A stretch of 64,000 nucleotides of DNA from Gnetum montanum (taxonomy: Eukaryota; Streptophyta; Gnetopsida; Gnetales; Gnetaceae), in assembly GCA_015680685.1 (NCBI GenBank), contig MNCI01029129.1:79790-143789 (forward strand). Direction: 5' to 3'. Under the pieces are notes generated by a model. That model searched no databases. It was not told the DNA's origin and saw only the letters and a program-made list of their open reading frames with translations. Positions 23,830 through 35,105 of this stretch are shown here, piece after piece. The first letter of the stretch is position 1, and each line of letters opens with the position of its first letter. The position numbers were made by a program, and so were the translations under genes.

Positions 23830-25203
23830 TTCATCTTTCAAGTCTCGAAACAACCCCACATTCCAACCCCAAGTGTTCCCACACAACCCATGTGAGAACG
23901 CCTGGCAGATAAGCTCACCAGAGAACGCTTGGAGAAGGAACGTTAGGCGAAAGAACGTCAACGACTTGCACTGGGGCCCCCGAAACCAACTCCGTTAAGT
24001 ACAATACCTATGGCTCCTTCCGACAATGAGCCAAGCATGAGTTGTAAAGAAAAAAATTCGTGAATGCAATGCACATCAAACCCAAAAGCCACCAAAAATG
24101 ACATGAAAGTTACTCCACGCGAGATACAGCTGTTAGGCTCAATGGATCAAGTGGATTTGGACAAGATTATACCCAACGGTAAAGACTTAGCTAACACCCT
24201 AACATAGGTTACGTAATCTCTTAAACAAAAGAATACATCATTAAGCTTATACGATCACATTTTGACCTCACAAATCCACTGCGAAGCCTTGGTACAAATG
24301 TTAACATCAATCCCCATTAGCGAAAACCTACCTGCAAATGAACCCTCTATACACACGGTAATGTCTACATGACAAGGATCTAAACCTAAATCATTAGGCT
24401 TTCTCCCCAAGAACATTAAGATCGATGAGAGAACTGGAGGTGTTACCCATGAACCCATGTTTATAACCATACGAGTTAATCAATTCAAAATACATCAAGT
24501 ACATGTGGATGATGGAGCAGCAACAAATGTAGTACCTTATCCTGTCATTGAGCAGTTAGGGCTTACAGACTTAATTAAACCAACATCTATGACATGTCTA
24601 AAGTCCTTTAATGGGTCACAAGCAGGGGTTAAAGGTACATTGACCTTGGATTTCATAGCAAGGGATCGTTTCCCCACATCTGCAGATTTTGTAGTTATTG
24701 ATGAGATGCTTGGTTTTAACCTAATCCTGGGATGACCTTGGTTAGCCCAGTTAAAAGCGGTGTCTTCCCCCATCCATCAAGAGATTCACTTACCCTATGA
24801 AGGGGGAAAATCATTATCCATGGGGATACTACTCCATCCACAATCTCATCTCACACGAAAGCAAATCAAGGCTCTGAAGTTAAAATTGAGAAGCTTGAAC
24901 AAGAAGACCCCCCACATGAGCATAAACTTGATGAAATTTTCAAAAAACCCACGCCGAAGGAAACAAATGAAACCCAAAAGGATCACTAGCACATAAATTG
25001 TGGCTCCTTAAAAACTGAGGAAACACCGCCTAACCCCGAAACGTCTGAGGATATTAACTTGAACCTTACTTCGCCAGATGTCTCCTGGTCAGAGCTACCA
25101 TTCAACGTAATTAGCAAAGGAGATTCCGAGTATCGGATCATACCTGTTAAAACCACTCCCAACATAAAAATGAGGAAAATCAAAAAGATATTAAAAAATT
25201 AAC
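23830..25203 (+). pseudogene. Element D aspartic protease, decayed
   Basis: The linker part holds RLADKLTRERLEKE (about 23898), as in element B. The frame open from 24457 reads VNQFKIHQVHVDDGAATNVV, the active-site segment, then LTLDFIARDRFPTSADFVVI and FNLILG-stop-PWLAQ; an arginine codon (CGA or AGA) in the GRPWL motif has become TGA. The C-terminal tail ELPFNVISKGDSEYRIIP-like is recognisable near 25096-25145 in a shifted frame. A stop at about 25201 precedes the tandem array. Confidence 0.8.
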
Positions 25204-25214
25204 AAACTACGCCA

Positions 25215-25465
25215 AGTTCGTAATGATGTTAAACTACAACCGTCTGAAATGACGCTAAACTACGCACGTCCAAAATGACATTAAACTATCGCATGTCCAC
25301 AACGACATAAAAATAGCCATGGTCTGAAAATAGTCGATTTTCATCAAAACCCTTCCTATCACCTGATATCCTTCTAGTTTATTGAAAGCCCGAAATGGCT
25401 TTAAACTAGAACAGTCACGTCATAGTCCATCATGACTTTAAACTGACACACACGTACATACGGCC
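25215..25465 (+). repeat. Array after element D protease
   Basis: Units such as CGTCTGAAATGACGCTAAACT and CCCGAAATGGCCTTAAACTAG are repeated in divergent form. On the minus strand this is AGTTTA(A/G)CGTCATTTC(G/A)G, the same motif as the element A array at 5150-5475. Confidence 0.75.
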
Positions 25466-25887
25466 CGAAATGGCCTTAAACTAGAGCAAGTTTACTTTCA
25501 TTCGTCTCAAAAGCTTAAATTTCTAGTTTACATTCTAAGATTGCATCTTCGCAATACATATTATGCTTTCCTTTGTATTTACTATGGCATGGCTATCGTT
25601 TAAGTTACATTTGTACTTCATGTTTACACTTAAACAAAAACAAAGGTTAAAAACAAAAAAAAAAAGAGAACTTTCGCTCCATGTTCTTGCATTATCTCTT
25701 TTTAACATTCAAAAACAACAAAAAAAAAATAGAATAAAAAAAATATATATATACATAAATATTTAAATGGAAAATTACAAAAGTTAGCCAAGTTTATACA
25801 TCTTTTCATATATAACTCAACTCAAAACAAAAGAAACAATTTCTGTTTACAACCCGTAGAAACATAACAATACGCCAAAGTCAAAAA
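25466..25887. other. AT-rich spacer between array and antisense gene; no gene
   Basis: Runs of A and an (AT)n tract (25738-25752) are present. This region would be the 3' flank of the antisense gene and could hold its polyadenylation signals. I see no defined element. Confidence 0.5.
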
Positions 25888-28800
25888 CTAAATGTTAGGA
25901 TCAGGAGGGGCTTTCTTCTTAAGTTCTCCTGCATCATGAGTTTCCTCTCCAATGGGACCACCTTCTTGACCACTGTCATCTCCATGACTCTATAAAAGGT
26001 AAAAGAAAATAATTAACAAAGAAAGATGATATTTTCTGCTGAAAACTAATGAACAAAATTGACAAGTTTAAAAGACTTACTGAAGAAGATCCCCTTAGAC
26101 CGAACTCTAGTCGATGAAGGATTTCTTCTTCAGGGACACTTGCCCAGTCGGTTCCATCTAGGCCTAGATCAACATTGGCTAAGGCCTTCCCTTTGTCCAC
26201 AGCAGACCATGTAGGACGTTTAAGAGGAAACTTGCCCATAGAAACCTCTCCGAAAGCTATGGTGATAACCCTCTTGGGAGACTACATCTCTACCATGGTG
26301 TGCCTAGCGAAGGCATCAAATGAAGAATGTAAGCCTAAACCTTCTACAAACATCTCCAGCTGACGCTTCTCTATGGATTGCTCCTTTAATGATTTTTTAT
26401 AATGGTGCTTATGATTCTTTTCATCTTGATCCCATTTCCGCACCTTAGAAGTGAAAGCTTTCCAATCCTGACACTTGAGATTCAGCAAGTCTATTTGTGC
26501 CTTACACTCTGCTAGCTCCTGAGTCATAGTTACTTGGAGATTCAATAAATTCCAATACCTAGTATAAGTAATCTCAGAGGTTCGCCAAGAATGATCATCC
26601 ATCAATCTTTCAAAGGAAAACTCATAGCATGACTTAAAGTCATCTCGTTCTGCTGTTAGCCTGGAAATCTCCTTTTGCCCTGCTTGAATTCGCAACCATA
26701 GTTTCTCGATGGAACACCTACAGGTCCAAAGGGACTTGGCATTCTGCACAACACATTCTACCACCTCATCATAGATCTGCCTTGGCACTTGCTCAACCTC
26801 TGATGGTAGTGTAGGCAGACTGTCAATACAAGTGGCCTTAGATGGATCCCACTTCAACTTAGCCCCTATCCACATGATAAGAGTATATGTTAGACATCGG
26901 ACAGTAGAAATGGAGGCAAAGAATTGAAGGACTCAAAATGCTTAGGACACATGTACCTATTTTAGGATGAGCTTGTTGTATGTGATCAACTACCTCATCA
27001 ACGATACCAAGGACAAAATCCATTTTACTTGGAATTTTGATCCAAGTAAATGGTTCCTTTGTAGGAGACAAGTCAACTTCGGTGGTCGTTTCCATTGGGG
27101 TCTTCATCGTAGGTATTTCCAAACGAACATTAGGAATCATCCTGGTTTCAACATCTTCACCTCGTAACAGCAAAAGCATAAAGTTAAAACTCTGAGTAAT
27201 GGAAACAACATTTCAAAAATCAATAAAATATATAAAACATAATGAGGAAAGCATATTGAAATCTCTGTCTTCTTCCCGATTCGGAGGATCGCCAAGGTCT
27301 AGCCTTCCTCCGAGGAAATCATCAAACATCTTACCGACTCCATCCTGATCATCAATTTGATCCTTTTTGGTGGTGTCTCCCACCCACTCTTCTGCTTCTT
27401 CCCTCAAAATAATGGGGATTTCCATCTCGTCATCACCCGCCTCGTCCTCCTCATTAGTTGGGACCTCTTCCTCCTCTATGATCGGTGCTAACCCCTCTCT
27501 TCTTACTTTAGGAGTTGGCTCTGATGGAATTCATAAGTTTAACATTAGTTTCACATAAATGATAAAATAAAAGTAACAATATTGATAATAAAATAGGGGT
27601 AAATGAATGAATTAGGCTTACTTACCCTAGACTGGCATTCTAAACCGTATACGTTTCACCTTGGGTTCATCTACAGCTGGAGCAACCCCTCTAGAGCGCT
27701 TAGGTTTTTGAACTTTGGATTTTGCCTTCTCGATTATTTCCTTGATCACCTGATCGGCTCTCCTAGTAGTATAGGGCACACCACCTAGTTTCGACCCTAC
27801 GCTATCACACGTATGAATTGAACGACCAGATGATCCCTCCATTGTAATAGAAACCAATTCGTCAATCCCCTCAGGAGCATCTTGAGACTTGGTCACCTCA
27901 AATAAGTGACAAATCCATAGGCGAGATAGTTGGTTATGATCCCTTAACATGTACTTGTTACTCATGCGAACAATTAGAAATTCAGCCAGTCGACACAAGT
28001 AACAGGCGAAGAATGCAAAGGTGAAATGGGACTGCACCTCAATGTTCAAGCGCAACCTCACTATCTCCCTGTGGAAACTTGAAAGTAAAAACTGCATCCA
28101 ATTATAACATACCCCAGTCTCTAGAATCACGTGCATGATACGCACCGATTCTACCCCAAAAGTCCTCACCTGGGACAGGGACATTGGAAACACTCGCGCT
28201 CTAAACAAGGGATACAGCACATTGACTTCAGTTACTTTTGATTGTCCCTGCATAGAGAATCCCTTAGCACCCTTAAGAACACCCAACCAGTTCTCCAACT
28301 CACAAACAACATGGACCTCCTTCTGTGCTCTATCCAAAATCACTTTAGCCCCAGCTGCCGGTACACCAAAGAAGTCTGAAAAGAACTCCGCCGATAGATA
28401 GAAGGCTACTTTGATTCCCTTGATGCGAGTGCTATAATGAGTAACAGCTTCATTGAAAGAATCAACGATTGCAATCATCTCGGTCACGAAGACATCAGGA
28501 CTTGGGGCCATAAATAACTCCATGAGGCTAACATCACTTAGAAAACTGATAATATGTGGCGGTGCCTTATCACGTAGCCATCGTTGTGCATCACTGATCT
28601 CCATGAATTTCATGGCCAATGTGCTTTCAATCCGCCTAGTTGTGATAGTGACTCCACCAGGGGGGACATCCACTATACGCACAAGGTAACATCAATGGAG
28701 TCAATATAACCAATGATGTAGCAAAACAAACAAACGTGAGGCATCAAAAATACCATTACTCACCATCGGACAATGGATTAGGATCATCAAAAGTCAAATC

Positions 28801-30064
28801 AGCATCACATGGGAAAACTGGCCCACTACGGGACCAATCCCTATGTAGCCACCCCCAAGCCTCACATTGTGCAAATGCCCTGGAGTATTGTTTGTGAAAA
28901 TGGACAATTTCATCCTTAGTCTGGGCTAACACAGCACCATGGAGAGTGGGGCCTACCATGAAAGCCTCAAAGGCGGTATGAGCCAATGCGAGTCCATCAT
29001 CATCTATGCATACTCCTTCTCTGTCAAACTGAGGCCTACAAAGAAATGATGCCACAAAACACGAGCAACCACTAAGCATCAAAATAGAAACGATAAATTA
29101 AACAACCTTACCTCTCTACCCTATACACCATTCTAGGAGTATTCTGAAACAATGTATGCGGACGAGCGGCCAGGAATAAGGTGCTATTGATGTAGTGAGG
29201 GCCATGTGATAAGAGGTCCCATACATGTGATAATGGATGGGTAGATCTGGGCCCTCCAAAGGGACCATCCTCAACCATAAGCAATCCCTCGTCGACATCC
29301 ACCATGAAAGTCACAATGCCATTTAAGGATCCAAGTAAAATAGTCTCAAGGATTCTCCGTGCTAATTGTTCACTTAGGTGAGACCATATTACCACACTGA
29401 ATCATTCTAAGATGAAGGCAAGGAACTCGCTGGCACCCGTTCTGAACCATACCCCATTTCGGTCAATAATCATATCAAGAACCGGTTCATCAGAATCAAT
29501 AGGCCCAAACCACACCAGAACTCCAACAAGCTCCACCACTAGAAGGAAAGGTTTAAGACCACTGCAGGTATTCAAGAACCACAATAAATCAGCCATAAAG
29601 AAATTTTCAAGCTAGGGGCAAACACTTAAACTTTTTTGGTTCACGCTGGAAACCTTAGTGTGTAGACCCTGCACGCTGGAATGTGGGCACGTAAACCCCA
29701 CACGCTAAGCATTTTGGCCCCCCTGTACACCGAGTATATCACTAAGATCACCAAACATGAAATTTACCACATGCTAAGGAACAAACGTGGATGCTGGCCT
29801 GCACGCCAACATCTATGCTATAGAAACAGGCCAGGCCTCACGCTATGTGCTGAAATAAGAAAAGCAAATTAAGCATGAATTGACGAAAATAGTAAGCAAA
29901 AAATACAAATTTTGATAGAGGATCAGGGCCTACCAACACATCAATCCAAACCATGATGGGATCATGGGCTTGGGTAGGCATTGGAGCATTGCCTCACTCT
30001 CTTCGACAAAGGTCAAGTTGGGCTCCTTCCTTCCCTGGCCTTTCGCTCGCTTACCATTGCCCAT
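25888..30064 (-). pseudogene. Element D antisense gene: eight-exon pseudophosphatase/coiled-coil protein, nearly intact
   Basis: Exons read on the minus strand: 30064-29934, 29561-29112, 29035-28764, 28672-27626, 27520-~27259, 27160-26957, 26865-26081 and 25989-25888. Introns have GT..AG ends with phases 2,2,1,1,1,1,0. The intron 5 donor is changed (AT for GT). Exon 1 starts MGNGKRAKGQGRKEPNLTF. Exon 2 (450 nt) is an FCP1/NIF-like domain: KPFLLVVELVGVL, then VVIWSHLSEQ, then STLFLAARPHTLFQNTP. Exon 4 is one open frame of about 350 codons ending in a basic KPKRSR/KVKRIRFRMP segment. Exon 5 is acidic. Exon 7 is coiled-coil-like. Lesions seen: TGA in exon 2 near 29400, TAG at the exon 4 end, TAG in exon 7 near 26282. 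The role is unknown. Position, between PR and RT and antisense to both, matches elements B and C. Confidence 0.85.
29562..29933 (-). other. Intron 1 of the element D antisense gene, with CGCTGG-type repeats
   Basis: This 372-bp intron lies between donor TTG|GTAGGC and acceptor ACCTGCAG|T. It contains degenerate copies of the GTATACGC/CACGCTGG motif, far fewer than intron 1 in elements B and C. Confidence 0.75.
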
Positions 30065-30069
30065 CGCTA

Positions 30070-30540
30070 AACCTTGTGTTCACGTTGAACCCTGCATTCA
30101 CGCTGAATCCTGTGTTCACGGTCAACCCTACATGCTGAGGTTTCAACCCTATGTTCACACTGAACCGTGCTTTCATGCTCAACCCTGCACGTTGAGGTTT
30201 CAACCCTACATTCACGCTCAACACTATGTTCACACTGAGGGTTTCATCCTCCCCGCATGCTGAGAAGGTTCCAATCCTCTGCACGCTGGTTGTTCTCAAG
30301 AGTGTACATGTTGAACCCTCTCATTGGACTCTTCACACTCTGACCTATGCCACCCTTACCACCACCTCTGCACCGTATCTGTACCTGTCCCTGCCTGTAC
30401 CACCAGATATTTTCCTCCATGTATGCTACGCTTGATTTTACGCCAAGCATAGATTCACGCTGAGCTCTGGGTTCATGCTGAGATTTTTCCTAAGTTCACG
30501 CTGGCTCTGGGTCAACTTTCAGGTTTACACTTGAAACCTT
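30070..30540 (-). repeat. GTTCACGCTGAACCCTGC array upstream of the element D antisense gene
   Basis: An 18-36-bp unit (TTCACGCTGAACCCTGCATTC type) is repeated more than ten times between the start codon at 30064 and a TATA-like site at 30544. Elements B (39060-39290) and C (55895-56150) have related CTCACGCT arrays at the same place, so it probably lies in the 5' UTR. Confidence 0.75.
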
Positions 30541-30542
30541 AT

Positions 30543-30554
30543 GTTTTATACATC
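30543..30554 (-). promoter_or_regulatory. Candidate TATA box of the element D antisense gene
   Basis: The minus strand reads GATGTATAAAAC, about 480 bp upstream of the start codon at 30064. A TATA box occurs at the matching side of the 5' UTR array in elements B and C. The GC-rich tract seen upstream in B and C is not obvious here. Confidence 0.45.
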
Positions 30555-30814
30555 TCCACGTGGCACATGCTGCCTCACCCTCTATGAAATTGGCACCTTG
30601 GGTATTTCACTCAATAAACACAAGGATTAACTAAAATATAAACACATATGAACAAAACCAGAAGTAAAGATAACTATGACATCTTCCCTTACACAGAAAC
30701 TCCTATTACCCAAATTAAACACCTCGGTGCATACTCCTCGTCTTGCAGTCTCACACTCAATAACAGTTACAAATCATGCAACCAACTTAGACATCATAAA
30801 CGAACCATCACAAG

Positions 30815-30930
30815 TGGCCTAGTAAGGTCTTAAACTGCCATAATCGGCCCGATAAGGTCTTAAACTGCCAAAATTGGCCCAGTAAGGTCCTAAACTGCCG
30901 CCATTGGTCGGGTACAGCCTTGAATTGCCA
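30815..30930 (+). repeat. GGCCTTAAACTGCC array before element D RT
   Basis: Four units of about 30 bp (GGCCCGATAAGGTCTTAAACTG type) are present. The same array precedes RT in elements B (38671-38786) and C (56435-56608). Confidence 0.88.
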
Positions 30931-31429
30931 TGCAAATTTAAATATTTAAATTAGTATCATAAAACAATAAACAAAACCCCCTTATTTTTGTTAATGTTGC
31001 TCCCTGTGGCTTGGCAAGAGCAAGCATGGATAGCAAGCAACTATTCGCACCACTATTCATCAATGGACCGCATGGATTCATCTGACGGGAGATGATCAGA
31101 CACTCCATTGATTTAGGCACGTCAACTTATGAAAACTCCATGGCATCGACACAAGAAATAATAGAAAACTTTCAGACCATGACGAAATCACTAGACATTG
31201 AAGTCGATAACATCACTGAAAATCCATTAATTGAAACCCCCATCACTATGCCAAGTGGTGAAGTTAAGATACTAAAATTAAGTAATTTACTGGACCCGCA
31301 ACTTTCCAATGACATACCAAAAGTGTTAAAAAGCAACATCAAAGCATTCGCTTGGTCTTACACTGACATGCCTGGGCTAGATCCTTGAATAGTCCAGCAC
31401 AATATCATACTCGACCCAAAACTAAGATC

Positions 31430-31524
31430 AATGAAACAAAAATCACGTAAGGTTAAGCCTAAGGTAGCATTGGTGGTNATGAAACAAAAATCACGTAAGG
31501 TTAAGCCTAAGGTAGCATTGGTGG
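31430..31524. other. Assembly artefact: duplicated segment around a single N (31478)
   Basis: ATGAAACAAAAATCACGTAA to GGTAGCATTGGTGGT stands on both sides of one N, with no mismatch seen. Unmerged contig ends are the likely cause. The duplication puts an extra block into the RT frame that is not biological. Confidence 0.9.
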
Positions 31525-32513
31525 TTCGCAATGAGATCACCAAACTTTATCAACTGGTTTCATTCGGGCTGTTGACTACGCTGATTGGGTATCCAACATG
31601 GTAATTGTCCCAAAGAAGAATGGGAGTATTCGCCTATGCATTGACTTCCAGGATCTCAACTTAGCGACCATAAAAGATGACTTCCCTCTACCTAGCATTG
31701 ATCAATTGGTTGACTCAACCGCTGGACATGCACTATTATCTTTTATGGATGGCTTCTCAGGATACAATCAGATCTGGATTAATGTCGAACATCAACTCAG
31801 GATAACCTTCATGATGCCATGGGGGATATTTTGTCATACGATGATGCCCTTCAGTTTAAAGAATGTTGGTGCTACTTATTAGCGAGCAATGACCTTCATC
31901 TTTAGTGATTACATCCTTCACTCACTTAATGATTACGTAGATGATATTTCCATTAAATCAAAGACACAAGAGCAGCACATACAGGACTTAGACTTCGTAC
32001 TCAAGCGTTGTTTAAAATACGAGCTTAGACTGAACCTATAGAAATGCGTCTTTGGGGTCAAATCAGAAAAAATGCTAGGATTCATAGTTTCAGAAATAGG
32101 AATCCAAGTAGACCCTGATAAGGTGAAGACTATTACAAACTTGCAACCACCAAGCAACCTTACCAAACTTCGAGGTCTACAAGGTAGATTACAATTCATT
32201 AGGCGCTTCATAGAAAAACTGATCGATAAGTTGAAACCCATGAACCATTTGTTACACAAGAATGTACATTTTCAATGGACCCCATAATGTCAGGAAGCTT
32301 TTAACAATATCAAGACAACACTGACTCAATTACTAACAGTATATCCACCTCAAAATGATAAACCATTCTACATTTATCTCGCCACATCAGACTCATCAAT
32401 TACGTCCATGCTTTGCCAAAAACAATGTGACGAAACTGAAGTTCCTATTTATTACTTAAGCCACGCATTAGTAGCCCATGAGAAGAAGTACAATGAGGTG
32501 GAGAGGTCGTGTT

Positions 32514-32518
32514 TAGCC
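32514..32518. other. Left target-site duplication of element B (TAGCC)
   Basis: TAGCC lies directly before TGTACCATTC, the end of the element B LTR. The other copy should follow B's 5' LTR, to the right of this window. Confidence 0.5.
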
Positions 32519-33369
32519 TGTACCATTCAAAATCATTAGTCTCTGGTTGGAATGAAACAGAAACCTGGAGATCCCTGGATACACACAGAAGACCCTACCT
32601 TCGCTTGAGGGCAAGCTGGAATTAATAAAGGTAGAGTACCTTGAGTGGTCCGCACGCGGATCAGGCAAGGATTTCCCCGAACATACACCGATATAGTGTA
32701 TGCTGGGTTATATGTAAACAGTGAAATGAATGTAAAACAGAGCATAAACGTACAGGAGCATAAGTAGTAAACATACAACAATGAATGAAAAACTGTAACA
32801 AATTTTAGCAAAGAAATGTAGCAATATTATTGTAAAATGAAAGTTACAATGCACCGGTCTAACANNNNNNNNNNNNNNNNNNNNNNNNNNNNNNNNNNNN
32901 NNNNNNNNNNNNNNNNNNNNNNNNNNNNNNNNNNNNNNNNNNNNNNNNNNNNNNNNNNNNNNNNNNNNNNNNNNNNNNNNNNNNNNNNNNNNNNNNNNNN
33001 NNNNNNNNNNNNNNNNNNNNNNNNNNNNNNNNNNNNNNNNNNNNNNNNNNNNNNNNNNNNNNNNNNNNNNNNNNNNNNNNNNNNNNNNNNNNNNNNNNNN
33101 NNNNNNNNNNNNNNNNNNNNNNNNNNNNNNNNNNNNNNNNNNNNNNNNNNNNNNNNNNNNNNNNNNNNNNNNNNNNNNNNNNNNNNNNNNNNNNNNNNNN
33201 NNNNNNNNNNNNNNNNNNNNNNNNNNNNNNNNNNNNNNNNNNNNNNNNNNNNNNNNNNNNNNNNNNNNNNNNNNNNNNNNNNNNNNNNNNNNNGTCATGC
33301 TAGGGAGCATCATGACTTAGCTCAATTCTTGTTGGAGAAGTACTAAGCTCAAAATTTTATGGTGTTTCA
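32519..33369 (-). repeat. 3' LTR of element B
   Basis: On the minus strand it starts TGAAACACCATAAAATTTTG at 33369 and ends GAATGGTACA at 32519. It is collinear with the LTRs of element C. 429 bases in the middle are unknown, so its real length is uncertain. Confidence 0.88.
32865..33293. other. Assembly gap of 429 N
   Basis: This run of N lies inside the element B LTR, across the part that holds the GCGTATACGC repeats in element C. Repeat collapse is a likely reason. Confidence 0.99.
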
Positions 33370-33386
33370 TTGGCCCCTCTTTGTTG
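33370..33386 (-). other. Polypurine tract of element B
   Basis: The minus strand reads CAACAAAGAGGGGCCAA directly before the LTR start TGAAAC. Element C has AACAAAGAGGGGCTAA at the same place. Confidence 0.85.
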
Positions 33387-34609
33387 ACGCTTCGAGGAAT
33401 CAACCCGAGAAGCGTCGGCAAAGAAGTGCAAAACACCACAAGCAGCTTGATAGAGACATTGTCCTTTGCCACCTGACTAGACATCATCATGCCATGTTCA
33501 ATAGTACATAGAATTGGGGAAGTAAATTTGTACTTAATAGAGAATTGGGAACTGCAGGGATTGATAACCAATCGAGGGCTTATGCATGGTGAAGAGAATG
33601 TCTGGGTATGTGTGCGGGTCATGCTGATCCTTACAAATAGCTATTGTCTAACCATTTTTTAGTGGTTTTGGGATCAAGACATGTTGTGTACGTCCTTCAG
33701 CGGTACAAGACTCTTGCTTGATGTTTAAGAGAACTTGTTGGCATAACCAAAGCCACGTGATGGTGTGTGGTGTTCTTTGGAGGAACGGGGCCCTTATTTA
33801 GTGTTTAGGGGGAGCTTGTTGGCGAAGAGCCAAAGCCATGCAACAAGATGTTACTTGATTGTTTTAGACATGAGCATTTTTTTTTCTCGAAAGAGCTTTC
33901 TTTCAATTTTCCACCTGTGCTCGTGTCCCATATTGTATGTTGCAATTTCTTGAGAGTGTTGCAGCATTTAACAGTGTGCTCAAAGTTTTGAGATGTACTG
34001 GATGTATATAGGAACTATAACTAAGTAGTAGATGAGGGATAGATGAGACATGTAATGGGAGATGTACTAGTGAGTGGCTTGATTAGTCTTGTCACGTACG
34101 CTGTGGACAACGTCTCACCTTGCTGCTTATGACGAAGTGCATTCTTGTACGAACACCTCTGAGTGTCATCCTGTAAACACAACTCCAAGAAGACAAGAAA
34201 ACCATGAGTGCATAAGCAAGCTTAGACTTAAACAGCTACTAATGAAACAAAGGCACCGGATGAGATTTCAAGCACTGTATATGAATGGTAGCATTGTTGT
34301 TAGGATCAGCCGATGGCGAGCGATGCAGCGGTTCTGATCAAGTTGGGATGTAGCCACAGATCGGGCAACCAGAGATGGAATTTTCAGTTTATAGTCGTAG
34401 CTGACTATCATGGGTTAGTTTTATTTCATGACCCATTGGACATTTCCCATTTAGCATCGTGGCGGACGATACATTGCCAGTTTCTAGTCTTGGCAAACTG
34501 TGAAGAGGCAAACCAGTTTATAGTCTTAGCAGACTCTGGTGAATGTGACTATGGTAGTTTACGGTCGTACTGGATGAGTGTTAGTTTATTGTCATTACAG
34601 ACATTTTAT
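33387..34609 (-). other. 3' untranslated region of element B
   Basis: Noncoding sequence between the post-integrase array and the PPT. It matches 60601-61821 of element C closely. A pair of imperfect ~85-bp repeats (GTTGGC...AAGCC(A)CG type) lies at 33690-33850. No convincing gene is present. Confidence 0.7.
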
Positions 34610-35090
34610 GGTATTAGTTTATCATCATGATGCTAGGACGAGCTGTGGTATTAGTTTACCATCGTGATTCCAGGACGATCTGTGGTATTAGTTTACCATC
34701 ATGATGCCAGGACGATCTGTGGTATTAGTTTACTATCATGATTCCAGGACGATCTGTGGTATCAGTTTACCATCATGATTCCAGGATGATCTGTGGTATC
34801 GGTTTACCATCATGATGCTAGGACGATTTGTGGTATCAGTTTACCATCATGATTCCAAAACGATCTGTGGTATTAGTTTACCATCATGATTCCAGGATGA
34901 TCTGTGGTATCAGTTTACCATCATGATTCCAGGATGATCTATGGTATTAGTTTACCATCATGATTCCAGGATGATCTGTGGTATCAATTTACCATCATGA
35001 TTCCAGGACAATCTGTGGTATCAGTTTACTATCATGATTCCAAGATGATCTGTGGTATCAGTTTACCGTCATGATTCCAGGACGAACACG
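34610..35090 (-). repeat. 37-bp tandem array after integrase, element B
   Basis: About 13 units of the form GGTATCAGTTTACCATCATG followed by ATTCCAGGACGATCTGT. The same array follows integrase in element C (60292-60600). Confidence 0.95.
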
Positions 35091-35105
35091 TACCTGAGTC
35101 CATGC

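Larger units (their letters stand above)
18683..32518 (+). mobile_element. Element D: Tat-like retrotransposon, interrupted by element B
   Basis: Order: 5' LTR (18683-20598), PBS, gag (21257-~23790), protease (~23830-25203), array, antisense eight-exon gene (30064-25888, minus), array, RT (~30990-32518). At 32518 the RT/RNase H frame stops inside ...GRGEVVFS-like sequence and the 3' LTR of element B begins on the opposite strand. The rest of D (RNase H, integrase, 3' LTR) should lie beyond the 5' LTR of B, outside the window. An 889-base gap removes part of Gag. Confidence 0.88.
30990..32518 (+). pseudogene. Element D reverse transcriptase, truncated by element B
   Basis: An N-terminal extension (NNPLIETPITMPSGEVKILK-like, 31092-31388) precedes the RT. 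The core starts at 31598 (MVIVPKKNGSIRLCIDFQDL), with SFMDGFSGYNQIWI at 31738. The catalytic block reads NDYVDDISIKSK at 31927. LRGLQGRLQFIRRFIEKLID follows at 32168. The frame runs to ...EVERSCLA at 32518, where the LTR of element B starts, so the RNase H region is cut. Lesions include stops at 31386, 31878 and 32286. The 31430-31524 stretch is also affected by an assembly duplication. Confidence 0.88.

Noticed and set aside
25888-30064. Antisense gene as a captured host gene fragment unique to one locus
   Set aside because: The same gene, in the same place and with the same exon structure, is in elements B, C and D, which inserted at different sites, with a stub in A. It is therefore an inherited part of the element family.
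32708-33346. Open frames of 169-201 codons across an N gap
   Set aside because: They cross 429 N inside an LTR. LTR ends and PPT account for the visible sequence.
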